The notes under the pieces: model-generated
What the model was told of the DNA's origin: nothing
The model's database searches: none
Seen by the model: the letters and a program-made list of their open reading frames with translations, nothing else
Origin: a virus
DNA: 52,183 nucleotides
IMG/VR virus record: IMGVR_UViG_3300027805_000020
Span: 1 to 52,183 of that record
Direction: 5' to 3' (one strand)
Part shown: piece by piece, positions 9,846-17,870 of the stretch
How the letters are laid out: every line of letters begins with the position of its first letter
Numbering within the stretch: the stretch's first letter is position 1
Position numbers and translations under genes: made by a program

Positions 9846-11257
9846 TGTTAAAAGAAACTACTTGTGAAACAATTAAAAGATCTAACGAATATTTAGATTA
9901 CTGTCCTGAAAAGACTGCTAATTGTACCCCTCTGTACTCAGCAAAAAGGCCACCTATTACATTCATGGGAAATTCTGTTACTCCAAATAAGAAATGCTTT
10001 GGTGATACAATGCCTGCATTGCAATCTGCCCCGACAGGTGCTGAATGTTGGTGTGGTAACGGTTTTAAAGGAAATAATTTTCCATACTATATATGGGAGC
10101 CTTGCATGGCTAACTGCATAAAATGTGATAATACTTGGTGTCAAGGTGGTAGAATTTATACTGTTTATCCAGATTGCTGTTCGTTAGTCTCTATAGAAAA
10201 TAGCGTTTATCCATACAACAATTGTATAGGCTGTAGTAACAGCGGAATTCAACCGATATACAATCCCAAGGTTGGTCACGACTGTTGCAGTCCTATATGT
10301 CAACCAGTCATGGGCAGAACAACATATAGAAATGAATCAAGTTTTACAGCAGAAATTGATGTTATACGTAAATACCCTACAGGCGGATCTTTTATTGACA
10401 GAGGAAACTCGAAACTTACACAATTTTGCTGTTGTTCAAAAACAAATAAAATGGTTTATACAGCACCCACAAGTTTTAGTTTTACAGCATCGGCACTTCC
10501 ACTCATTAATTGGTTTGATATAGACTCGACACGGACTAATCTTAATCCCGCTTATTTTGGAGATGTAACTTTTTGCGGAGATAGTATAAATAAATCTGGC
10601 GAACTAAAGGTGACAGCTAATTTTGGAGAAATAAATAAAAACTGTTACATTAAAGATATTACAAATTTTTTCATGGAAAGATATAATAAACTTCCGCCGA
10701 TCAAAGGCGTATCCTTAGATATAAACTTTCCTGCTCGTGAAATCGCCGGTTTGAAAGAAAAAAAATTTTTATTCGATATCAGCCCACAGTACAACGAGAC
10801 TAACAATTCTAATGTTGTATTTGATTATAATAATTCCGAGACAACTATTTTTGCAAAATTTGGTTTAGACACAAGTGTATGTCAAAAATACGATGAAAAT
10901 TACTCGGATATACCTACGGACGGTGTTTATAATGAAAACGACGGTAAAGCTTTTTATATGTATTTTCCCGCATCAGCCAGTTTGATAGGTGAAGAAGAAC
11001 CTCTATCGGCATTAAATATATATATGCTCAGGCCCGCAATAAGACTTCAATATTTTAACAATAAAATATACATGACTTTTACAGTTGATTTTCAAATATC
11101 CGGAATGAGATATCCAACAGCCACTGTATCAGCTAGTCAGTTTAGAGAAGTAAAAAAAATAATAGATTTATATGAAGACTTTAACATAGAATATTTTCTA
11201 TATAACGGTACTATCAAAGCGTCTTTATTAAAAATAAGAGGAAACATATATGCATAA
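9845..11257 (+). CDS. cysteine-rich virion-associated protein
   Basis: A 470-residue protein starting at the ATG of a TAATG overlap; the longer GTG-initiated version is less likely. About two dozen cysteines fall in the first 230 residues, including C-W-C, C-I-K-C, D-C-C-S twice and C-C-C-S, while the C-terminal half is almost Cys-free and beta-rich. This suggests an N-terminal disulfide- or metal-stabilised domain joined to a more usual structural domain. Position in the tail block implies a virion role. I do not recognise the family. Confidence 0.65.
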   Translation: MLKETTCETIKRSNEYLDYCPEKTANCTPLYSAKRPPITFMGNSVTPNKKCFGDTMPALQSAPTGAECWCGNGFKGNNFPYYIWEPCMANCIKCDNTWCQGGRIYTVYPDCCSLVSIENSVYPYNNCIGCSNSGIQPIYNPKVGHDCCSPICQPVMGRTTYRNESSFTAEIDVIRKYPTGGSFIDRGNSKLTQFCCCSKTNKMVYTAPTSFSFTASALPLINWFDIDSTRTNLNPAYFGDVTFCGDSINKSGELKVTANFGEINKNCYIKDITNFFMERYNKLPPIKGVSLDINFPAREIAGLKEKKFLFDISPQYNETNNSNVVFDYNNSETTIFAKFGLDTSVCQKYDENYSDIPTDGVYNENDGKAFYMYFPASASLIGEEEPLSALNIYMLRPAIRLQYFNNKIYMTFTVDFQISGMRYPTATVSASQFREVKKIIDLYEDFNIEYFLYNGTIKASLLKIRGNIYA

Positions 11258-11603
11258 TGAACCTTTCGTTTTTTCTTATCCTAATCAGCCCGAAAGTTTT
11301 CCTAAAAAAGACTCTTTACCCAAGCAGGAAATACCCGGTTTTCTTACTCAGGCTGTGAATTTTTCTACTTCTATAGTAAAACATATGGCTGGCGGAATGC
11401 CTCAGACTAACGATAACGATCAGGCGAAACGTCTGGAAATATGTAGATCTTGCGATAGATATAATTCTAACGATCCAAATAATCCCCGATGTAATGAGTG
11501 TGGATGCTTCTTAAAAATTAAAACTAGCTGGGCTGGAGAATCTTGCCCGTTAAAAAAATGGCCAGCAGTTAACTCCGGGGGCGACTGCAACTGTAATAAG
11601 TAA
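11250..11603 (+). CDS. zinc-ribbon protein in tail block
   Basis: A 117-residue protein with a Pro-rich N-terminus and a C-terminal zinc ribbon: C-R-S-C near residue 68, then C-N-E-C-G-C and C-P-L-K-K-W. The pattern C-x2-C ... C-x2-C-G-C-F-L-K ... C-P-L-x-K-W is, from memory, common in small proteins of phage structural blocks, whose role is not known. It has a strong Shine-Dalgarno (AGAGGA) and overlaps the previous gene by 8 bases. It is the last gene before a short intergenic gap. Confidence 0.7.
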   Translation: MHNEPFVFSYPNQPESFPKKDSLPKQEIPGFLTQAVNFSTSIVKHMAGGMPQTNDNDQAKRLEICRSCDRYNSNDPNNPRCNECGCFLKIKTSWAGESCPLKKWPAVNSGGDCNCNK

Positions 11604-11629
11604 AATTGTGTATTTATAATTGTTAACAA
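11593..11629 (+). promoter_or_regulatory. possible late promoter with TTGTTAACAA palindrome
   Basis: The only real gap between the tail genes contains TATAAT (11615-11620), but no good -35 box at 16-18 bases. The palindrome TTGTTAACAA starts at the last T of the -10. It lies about 35 bases before a gene that looks highly expressed and has its own terminator. Reading it as a promoter is inference; a phage-specific late promoter without a -35 is possible. Confidence 0.35.
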
Positions 11630-11655
11630 CATTTTTCAATAAATAAGAGGATTAA

Positions 11656-12564
11656 ATGGCAGAAATTTCTTTTGGAACATACAACACACCTAACCTAAAC
11701 GGGTCTGGACTTGGTTTTTACGGGTCTTCTTTCGGAAGCTCAGTACAAATAGGTGCTTATCAAGATAAAACATTTATCACTAATGCTGACGGAACCATAA
11801 ATGGCGGAAATGCTTATAACTTTAAGTTTACCGCAGCCGCTTCTGGTATACCAGATACAGATACTTCCGGCATTCCTTTGTCTAGGCTAAATAGCCATCA
11901 CAGAACTCTTGATATAAATTTTACTCACAGTACGCCAGTAAACGTTCAAAATGCCCAACTAAGAATATACGATAGAGTCAGTATTAACAATCCCGCCTCG
12001 GGCGTTAACACTAAAGTTGCTGAATTAGTTAATTTTAACGGTCAGGCATATGCTACTTGGGTGGCTGGTCCCGGAAGTGCAAATACATCCGGTGATGGAA
12101 TCGGAGGAAACCCAATCGGTTCTGGTGATCATGTTTGGTGGGGCGAGGCTTGGCCCTCTAATCAGTGTGCTCAATTTACATGGCAAAATAGTAGCGGTAT
12201 TGTGTTCCGCAATGGATCAACGGCAGACCCTAAGCTTAACGGCGATTCTCGTCTGGGTGCTTTAACTGGTGACGACGATACTGTTGGCGGAAGTGGAATT
12301 GTTGTTCCTCTGTTAGATAATCCCGGATCTGGACAAAGATTCTTGGACGGAACTTATGATACAGCGTATAAACCTAAGTGGTTACAATACTATAATACAT
12401 CAAGTCCTAATTTAGCAAACATTGGGGCTAACTCAACGACCAGAACTTTCGGCGGAACTGGTGTAGACACAAGACATACTTGGAGAGTAGCAATTTCAGC
12501 GACTCCATTAACAGTAGGAAGTAAGAGTAATTATGCACTACAATTTAGCTGCGAATACCTCTAA
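11656..12564 (+). CDS. Gly/Ser/Asn-rich virion protein, probably abundant
   Basis: A 302-residue protein rich in Gly, Ser, Asn and Thr and poor in Lys, with no membrane or signal segment, as expected for an abundant beta-rich virion protein. Beta-sandwich-like strands surround residues 95-125. The strong Shine-Dalgarno AGAGG lies 6 bases before the ATG. A possible promoter stands upstream and a strong terminator follows, so it may be transcribed as a single-gene unit, as abundant structural proteins often are. It could be a tail, fibre or decoration protein; the family was not recognised. Confidence 0.65.
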   Translation: MAEISFGTYNTPNLNGSGLGFYGSSFGSSVQIGAYQDKTFITNADGTINGGNAYNFKFTAAASGIPDTDTSGIPLSRLNSHHRTLDINFTHSTPVNVQNAQLRIYDRVSINNPASGVNTKVAELVNFNGQAYATWVAGPGSANTSGDGIGGNPIGSGDHVWWGEAWPSNQCAQFTWQNSSGIVFRNGSTADPKLNGDSRLGALTGDDDTVGGSGIVVPLLDNPGSGQRFLDGTYDTAYKPKWLQYYNTSSPNLANIGANSTTRTFGGTGVDTRHTWRVAISATPLTVGSKSNYALQFSCEYL

Positions 12565-12590
12565 GATATTTTTATTCTAAGTTTTTATCG

Positions 12591-12617
12591 ACCCCTTCAT
12601 TTGAAGGGGTTTTTTTA
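12591..12617 (+). terminator. rho-independent terminator
   Basis: Perfect 8-bp stem ACCCCTTC / GAAGGGGT with a 4-base loop ATTT, followed by a run of seven T after the stem. It ends the tail block transcript. Its 3' arm (GAAGGGG) also resembles a Shine-Dalgarno for the next gene. Confidence 0.92.
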
Positions 12618-12622
12618 TTATC

Positions 12623-13480
12623 ATGAATATTATAAAAATACTAATTATCATAGGCTTGCTATTTTTTGCATTTTATAATCCACAAGATCCCGAGGATAAA
12701 ACCAGTGTGGAAGAAAAAAAAGAAGTAGTCATAAAACCTGAACCGAAACCTTTTCCGGCCCGCAAACGCTTTTTTACAACCAGAAATGTCCCGGTGGTAA
12801 ATAATTTTGATATGAAAGATGCTTACGGGCAAATTATATCTAGATGTAGAACTCCACAGCTAGATAATCAAAGAATGACAAATGCTCATGAAAGCACTCA
12901 TTTTATACATTCACAATTAAGAAACGATGATGTTTTAAGCCGCAGGGTAAAAACTTTTCCGGGTGCATTTTATATATTTCCTGATAAGTCTTTTCATATC
13001 GAACAGCCAAAATTTCTAAGAAAAGAAATCGAGAGATATATTCCTGTATCCTTAAGGTTTAGTAGGTTTAACACTTATTTCGGTAGAAATAAATCATGGG
13101 CAGAATATCCATTATACATCATAGATGAATTCGTATCATATATAAACGGTTCTATAGTAGCTCTGGATGACCATAAAAACGGACGGAAAGTTGTTTCATT
13201 AGATCCGATGGTAGGCCCGATAGAATTTGCTGTTTACTCAGTAGCTACATGTATGGCGATTAAAGACTTAGATCCTGAGTATTGGAACAATCAAGAGTTT
13301 CAAGATTTTATGTATGACACAATGAAAAAGTCCGAGAGCATTTTTAAAGCCGGAAGAAATATCTATCCTTACAAAAATCAGGAAGAAATACTAACGAATT
13401 TAAAAACGTCCCCGGACGCAGAAAATATCAGAGCATTCATGAAAGAACACTTTGATAGTTTTTTTCTTTCTATAGACTGA
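12623..13480 (+). CDS. membrane-anchored zinc metallopeptidase candidate
   Basis: A 285-residue protein with one N-terminal hydrophobic segment (residues about 3-18: membrane anchor or signal), a Lys/Glu/Pro linker (20-48) and a soluble domain. The domain holds the zinc-peptidase motif H-E-S-T-H at residues 89-93 and a likely third ligand Glu169 in I-I-D-E-F. HExxH plus a downstream Glu is the gluzincin arrangement; the exact family was not recognised. It would act at the membrane or outside the cytoplasm. It begins 6 bases after the T-run of the terminator, and the only SD-like sequence is in the terminator stem. Its 3' end overlaps the opposite-strand gene by 11 bases. Confidence 0.7.
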   Translation: MNIIKILIIIGLLFFAFYNPQDPEDKTSVEEKKEVVIKPEPKPFPARKRFFTTRNVPVVNNFDMKDAYGQIISRCRTPQLDNQRMTNAHESTHFIHSQLRNDDVLSRRVKTFPGAFYIFPDKSFHIEQPKFLRKEIERYIPVSLRFSRFNTYFGRNKSWAEYPLYIIDEFVSYINGSIVALDDHKNGRKVVSLDPMVGPIEFAVYSVATCMAIKDLDPEYWNNQEFQDFMYDTMKKSESIFKAGRNIYPYKNQEEILTNLKTSPDAENIRAFMKEHFDSFFLSID

Positions 13481-14201
13481 ACCAGTTGGGGTTATAACTA
13501 AACCCAGACACTTCCTCGGGAAGTCCTGCTTGCTGAACCTCGTTGATCTTGGTGATTAACGAAGAAGCAAACTTCTTAGTCCATTTTTCGGGCTTATCAC
13601 AACCAGCAAGCTTTCTAGGATCAACATTAAGCTGTTTGCACTTAATACTGATCAGATTACGCTGCTGATCACTCATTTTGTCTGAATCATTAATTTCCCC
13701 GTTTGTTACGGCACCGACTTTAACAGACTTGGATACTAGGCTTTGAACGATAGCAGCAGTATCTTTAACTGTTAATTCTTCTGCTGAAACAGCACTGATT
13801 AATAAAGCCTTACGCCAACAACGAGCTTCTGCCTTGGTGGACGCACAAGCTACAGGGTGAGCCGCAAACATGTCGTCGGTATTACCGTGCCAAACGTCAG
13901 CAACATCACCGAATGTACGCTGTCCATCAGCAAACTTAAACACCATCTGGTATACAACCGTGGCTCGCCCCGGACCATCATTATCGGTAGCGGGAGACAC
14001 ATGAATAGGCCCGGTAAAAACGGGGTCTCCAAGCACTGTACGTCCAACACGCCTAAGCCCTACGCATCGCGGTTTACCATCAATTAATTCCTCAGGTTTA
14101 AATAATGACATTACGTATGAATCCCACCCCTCCGAACCATACTCGGGAGTTTCGCTAGCGATAACATCATTTCCTACAACAGCTTCAATCTTCTTTCCCA
14201 T
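13470..14201 (-). CDS. putative single-strand DNA annealing / recombination protein
   Basis: A 243-residue protein. The segment around residues 115-135, S-T-K-A-E-A-R-C-W-R-K-A-L, resembles the basic helix (a-x-T-A-x-x-R-A-x-R-x-A-L) seen in Rad52, ERF and Sak-type annealing proteins. The C-terminal part, M-S-D-Q-Q-R-N-L-I followed by a small helical domain, resembles the tail module of such proteins. If right, it would anneal ssDNA during phage recombination and replication, working with the SSBs and nucleases of the same strand. This is a motif-level guess. It is the last gene of the minus-strand block, overlaps the upstream homing endonuclease by 17 bases and converges on the tail block. 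Confidence 0.5.
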   Translation of the reverse strand: MGKKIEAVVGNDVIASETPEYGSEGWDSYVMSLFKPEELIDGKPRCVGLRRVGRTVLGDPVFTGPIHVSPATDNDGPGRATVVYQMVFKFADGQRTFGDVADVWHGNTDDMFAAHPVACASTKAEARCWRKALLISAVSAEELTVKDTAAIVQSLVSKSVKVGAVTNGEINDSDKMSDQQRNLISIKCKQLNVDPRKLAGCDKPEKWTKKFASSLITKINEVQQAGLPEEVSGFSYNPNWFSL

Positions 14202-14967
14202 TGCTTAATTCAACCTCTACAAGTTTACTGGTAACTTCGCCAGCACGAATTTTCCTTACGCTTTCCACTATAAGAGATAACGTATCTCTTTTCATTTTTT
14301 CTGTTAAATTTTTATACATACATTTAACACGTACAATTGTTAATCCCATTCTTATAAGGCTACCGTTTTTCGCCGCATCGAAACGCATTGTTTTTTCTAG
14401 TCTTTCTTCTCCGAAGATAGGTAGAAAGTGATGCGGCCCGTCTAGTTCTATAGCAATACCTTCATCCTTTAAAAGAAGGTCGATTTCGTATTCTCCACCC
14501 ATAAAATTCTTTACGTGTTTCAGTACAACAAAACCTTCTTTAATCAAAGCTCCTTCTAAATACTGTTCTATTTCAGAGCCTTCTGTAGCAACTCTTCGTA
14601 GGGCAACACCGGCAAGTCTAAGCATTTCTTTTTTATCGAAATCGCTTAATTTAGACCAACGCTCCTTTGCGGCAGTTTTGAATTTGTCTCTGTCCGCATC
14701 AGTCATTCTAGCCCACCTATTAGCCGCTTTGTCGCTCATGGCAACCTTGGCCTCTACACTATGACCAACTCCTGCTGTCGGGTTCTTAGAACGGCCAGTT
14801 GCTAGGGCTAATTTTTGAGCCTCTGATGCACTTCTAATGTGAACACCCATCTTTTTAAATATTCTATGAACGGTAGTTTGGCTTCGCTTATATTTTTTTG
14901 CTATTTCGCCCATACTTAAACCAGTTTCATAGTCTTCCTTCATTCTAAAATTAACGTCTTCTGTCAT
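14185..14967 (-). CDS. HTH plus Vsr/DUF559-like homing endonuclease
   Basis: A 260-residue free-standing homing endonuclease candidate. Residues about 10-45 form a sigma-like helix-turn-helix (S-M-G-E-I-A-K-K-Y-K-R-S). The middle has NUMOD-type basic segments (R-W-A-R-M-T, E-R-W-S-K-L-S). Residues about 135-240 form a Vsr/DUF559-type PD-(D/E)XK nuclease with E-I-D-L-L-L and I-E-L-D-G-P-H-H-F, the arrangement of the EDxHD endonucleases such as I-Bth0305I. It has a strong Shine-Dalgarno AGAGGA. It overlaps both neighbours by 17 bases, which suggests insertion at a gene boundary between the annealing-protein gene and the glycosylation island. Confidence 0.8.
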   Translation of the reverse strand: MTEDVNFRMKEDYETGLSMGEIAKKYKRSQTTVHRIFKKMGVHIRSASEAQKLALATGRSKNPTAGVGHSVEAKVAMSDKAANRWARMTDADRDKFKTAAKERWSKLSDFDKKEMLRLAGVALRRVATEGSEIEQYLEGALIKEGFVVLKHVKNFMGGEYEIDLLLKDEGIAIELDGPHHFLPIFGEERLEKTMRFDAAKNGSLIRMGLTIVRVKCMYKNLTEKMKRDTLSLIVESVRKIRAGEVTSKLVEVELSNGKED

Positions 14968-15427
14968 AAAGTCCTCTTATTTCATCTATATTCCAATCAC
15001 TGATAATATAATCAACCTTTCGGTTACAATAGTTTTTAATAGCACTTGCATGATTTTCAGATCTAGCTATTAACTCTATATTATGATTACACAAAATATC
15101 TACAGTTTCTTTGTAATTGAGAACTCCCGACTTATTTAGCCTTAGCCATTCTAAATCCCAAACATAAAACATTTTACGGGCATTAGTATTAATAGTTTTT
15201 AATATCTTTAGAGTATTAATAGTATTACATATAATGATTCCGTTATAAAAGTTATTTAAATAATAAACATTCATAGTGGCAAAATTAGGTTTTATTCCGG
15301 TGGCCGTAAGATCTCCGTAAAAACAAAATGGCTCTATTCCGTGTTCACCCAGCCTGTTAAATGTTTTAGTCATGAAAAAATTACTCTGGTTAAGAGAAAG
15401 ATTTTCTACAACTGATGCTATTTTCAT
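14951..15427 (-). CDS. hypothetical protein of glycosylation island
   Basis: A 158-residue protein with alternating hydrophobic strands and helices (N-terminal M-K-I-A-S-V-V-E-N) that looks like one Rossmann-type half of a GT-B enzyme, without the nucleotide-sugar-binding half. It overlaps the CgeB-like gene upstream by 4 bases (ATGA). It may be a partner or remnant of a glycosyltransferase. No catalytic residue can be assigned. Confidence 0.6.
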   Translation of the reverse strand: MKIASVVENLSLNQSNFFMTKTFNRLGEHGIEPFCFYGDLTATGIKPNFATMNVYYLNNFYNGIIICNTINTLKILKTINTNARKMFYVWDLEWLRLNKSGVLNYKETVDILCNHNIELIARSENHASAIKNYCNRKVDYIISDWNIDEIRGLYDRRR

Positions 15428-16443
15428 TGTAAGCCCTTTAATATATTATCGGCATGTGAGTGTTCGCCAAAATTTTCCAGTATTGTACTGGCCCGATGAA
15501 AGTTTGTATGCTCTTTCATAACAATTTCATGACCCTTCCTAGCTATTTCCATTCTTTGTTCAGTGTTAGACTCCATGACGAAGTATTCAACAGCTTCTTC
15601 AAATCCTGCATCGCTATCTACGAATACAACACCATCTTTGAATATTTCCTTAGCACGCTTTACATTATCCATAATACAAAATCCGCCCGCAGCTAGAACC
15701 TTAAAGGCTCTTTCATTAACATCGATGCCATAGGTGTGTGAGTGAGGCTCACTTAAATTCGGGCATATCTTAGCTGAAACAAATAGGTTTTTTACATCTT
15801 CGTCATTAAGAACTCCGCAATACTGATTAACATGCGGCCACAATTGATTACCAAAAATCTTAACGTGAAATCTAAAATCATTAAGTATTCTAGTTAAGTA
15901 TTGATCTATGATTCTACCCTTGTATGGCCAATAACCCCCGACGAATCCTATATCGCACTGTAGATAGTCTTTGAACTCGGCATTGCCATACGCCAGAATG
16001 TCTCCCGACATAGGAACGCCCGTAAGCTTTATTCCGAATTTATCCTTAAACAAATGGTGTGTATCTTCAATGTCTTGTTGAAAATAGTGAGTATATATAA
16101 AACTTGGAAGTCCATGATTTTCAATCAATTCATTCAGATTTTTTAAATCCGCATCAGTTGTTTGTAATATCTCCGGTGGCATTTTTTCATTTCTATATTC
16201 ACCTGCGCGTAAAGCTACTTTTAAGTGCGGTCTTTCGGATATGCACTTAATTGTAGCCCGGTCTAGATTGTACAACTGCCCAATAAAAATATCTGGCTGA
16301 AATTTATCGAATACATCAAATGCCCTAAGTGTTTTACAGTTATAAACAACACACTCAATTCCGGAAGCTTTAAATGCGTTAGCCCATGCCATTCGTTCAA
16401 AAAAGTGGGCGTGCATTCCATCATTACTTATAAGTATTCTCAT
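15424..16443 (-). CDS. CgeB-like GT-B glycosyltransferase
   Basis: A 339-residue glycosyltransferase of GT-B fold. The N-terminal half has the M-R-I-L-I-S-N-D-G Rossmann start. The C-terminal half has D-V-N-E-R-A-F-K-V-L-A-A-G-G at residues 241-254, the hallmark of the CgeB / glycosyl-transferase-1_2 group, where the conserved E contacts the nucleotide sugar. It would transfer a sugar to a protein, glycan or base; the acceptor is unknown. It sits head-to-tail in the glycosylation island, one base after the nucleotidyltransferase gene and with a 4-base overlap downstream. Confidence 0.82.
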   Translation of the reverse strand: MRILISNDGMHAHFFERMAWANAFKASGIECVVYNCKTLRAFDVFDKFQPDIFIGQLYNLDRATIKCISERPHLKVALRAGEYRNEKMPPEILQTTDADLKNLNELIENHGLPSFIYTHYFQQDIEDTHHLFKDKFGIKLTGVPMSGDILAYGNAEFKDYLQCDIGFVGGYWPYKGRIIDQYLTRILNDFRFHVKIFGNQLWPHVNQYCGVLNDEDVKNLFVSAKICPNLSEPHSHTYGIDVNERAFKVLAAGGFCIMDNVKRAKEIFKDGVVFVDSDAGFEEAVEYFVMESNTEQRMEIARKGHEIVMKEHTNFHRASTILENFGEHSHADNILKGLQ

Positions 16444-17112
16444 TTAGCCCTCTAGGTTATTAATATCTTCAAGCGAATCTATTTCGTTTATAGTGCCAAT
16501 ATGAGGCACCGCTTTAAATTTTCCGCCCAAAGCGATGATTTGGTTAATTAATTCAAATGTCATGAAATAACTTTTAAAGTTTGGTGCTTCGCATATTGAA
16601 TATAATAAATCAAGCTCCTTGCCTGTTAAATAAAGCATTTGGGACCACTTTGTTTCTAATCCATATGATAAGTTGTTTACATATCCATCTTGTATGTTGA
16701 CCCCCACTTCATCCTGCCTAAAATCGTATGATCCATCGTAGAAGCATGTAGATTCCTCTTTAGGCATTGGGGCATCAATAAAAAGCAAGTCTCCATGAAA
16801 AATAATCAAGTTATCCACTTTGTTATCTTTCAAGTAAATTCTAATGCTTTCGGCTTGATTTGTACTGGCGTGATTTTCATTAATCAATATTTTGATACCC
16901 TCGTATCCTTTTATGACACGTTTAATTTTTCCGGGCTTATATCCGGCTATTACAGTAAAAGTGAAATCTTCATCTTTTATAAAGTTATTTCTAATTGTAA
17001 AATACTGTCGCAATACAACTGGGACTCCGCGAATAGAAAGTGCTGCTCTAGGCTCTTTAGATTTTATTCTTTTGCCTATACTAGCCGCTAGCGATAAAAA
17101 GTTTGTGGTCAT
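16444..17112 (-). CDS. sugar nucleotidyltransferase-like protein
   Basis: A 222-residue protein of the NTP-transferase (GT-A-like) fold that makes activated sugars or alcohols from NTP. Visible features are a degenerate N-terminal signature L-A-A-S-I-G-K-R (8-15), where the family has L-A-A-G-x-G-x-R; I-R-G-V-P-V-V-L-R-Q (27-36); N-H-A-S-T-N-Q-A-E-S; and the metal-site segment F-H-G-D-L-L-F near 105-111. The altered signature loop leaves catalytic activity uncertain. It overlaps the GT2 gene by 4 bases and would supply donor sugar to the neighbouring glycosyltransferases. Confidence 0.72.
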   Translation of the reverse strand: MTTNFLSLAASIGKRIKSKEPRAALSIRGVPVVLRQYFTIRNNFIKDEDFTFTVIAGYKPGKIKRVIKGYEGIKILINENHASTNQAESIRIYLKDNKVDNLIIFHGDLLFIDAPMPKEESTCFYDGSYDFRQDEVGVNIQDGYVNNLSYGLETKWSQMLYLTGKELDLLYSICEAPNFKSYFMTFELINQIIALGGKFKAVPHIGTINEIDSLEDINNLEG

Positions 17113-17870
17113 CTTGTTTGTATGTACTCCATGTTTTTTTTATAAATTTCATTACTCATTTTCATTGACTGATTATTACCGTGCTCACTTACGATACTTA
17201 GTGTTTCTGGAATATGAACCATAACACATACATTTGACAATCTAAGCCACAGATCATAATCCTCAGTGCATCCTATAAAAGTAGTGCTAGCGGGTCCGTG
17301 TAAATTTATGTCATAAATATCCCCATTGGAAAATTTAACTAAATTTAAATAATGCTTTCTAATTAGAGATCCACTGTGGACTATACACTCATGCTTTAAA
17401 TGGTTTTGATCGTAAGGATATTTAAACTCTATTTTTGAATATAGAGGACGCTTTATGATGTAATCTGCATAGACAACACCTACTTCCGGATGCTCCATTT
17501 TTTCAAGCATTTTCACGATTTTACTATCAGTCATTTTGTCGTCAGAATCTAAAATGTGAAAGAATTCAGTATTGTTCCAGCTATGTTTAATTGCTGTATT
17601 TCTAGCTGCGGAAGCACCCATGTTAGGACTAACTATAAAATCAAAATTATCCGAAGTATGTATAGTTAAATAACCTTTAGTATAAACAGTTTTAAATTTG
17701 TGCCCGAAGGCTTGTTTCACACGATCAACTGAGTTATCCGTTGAACCATCGTCTACTAAAACTATTTTATGCACAAGGCCCGTAGTATCACAATTAAAAG
17801 CACTATCTAAACATGCAATTAACCTGTCTCCATAGTTAAAGTTGGCTATAACAGTCGTTACTTTATGCAT
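17109..17870 (-). CDS. family 2 (GT-A) glycosyltransferase
   Basis: A 253-residue glycosyltransferase. It has V-D-D-G-S-T-D at 39-45 for nucleotide binding, the D-S-D-D metal motif at 108-111 and T-E-D-Y-D-L-W-L-R-L-S near 200, which provides the catalytic base as in GT2 enzymes. The start is set at the ATG preceded by GGGGAGA; a longer reading would begin inside that Shine-Dalgarno. The ATG lies inside the end of the upstream gene, so the two are coupled. It probably adds a sugar in a cytoplasmic step. Confidence 0.88.
   Translation of the reverse strand: MHKVTTVIANFNYGDRLIACLDSAFNCDTTGLVHKIVLVDDGSTDNSVDRVKQAFGHKFKTVYTKGYLTIHTSDNFDFIVSPNMGASAARNTAIKHSWNNTEFFHILDSDDKMTDSKIVKMLEKMEHPEVGVVYADYIIKRPLYSKIEFKYPYDQNHLKHECIVHSGSLIRKHYLNLVKFSNGDIYDINLHGPASTTFIGCTEDYDLWLRLSNVCVMVHIPETLSIVSEHGNNQSMKMSNEIYKKNMEYIQTR

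Noticed and set aside
10272-10523. 83-codon frame inside the Cys-rich gene
   Set aside because: Frame-shifted shadow of a clear coding gene, with no own start signal.
1-12564. Terminase, portal, capsid or tape measure in the tail block
   Set aside because: None of the plus-strand genes shows the Walker, portal or coiled-coil tape-measure signs, so these must be outside the window.
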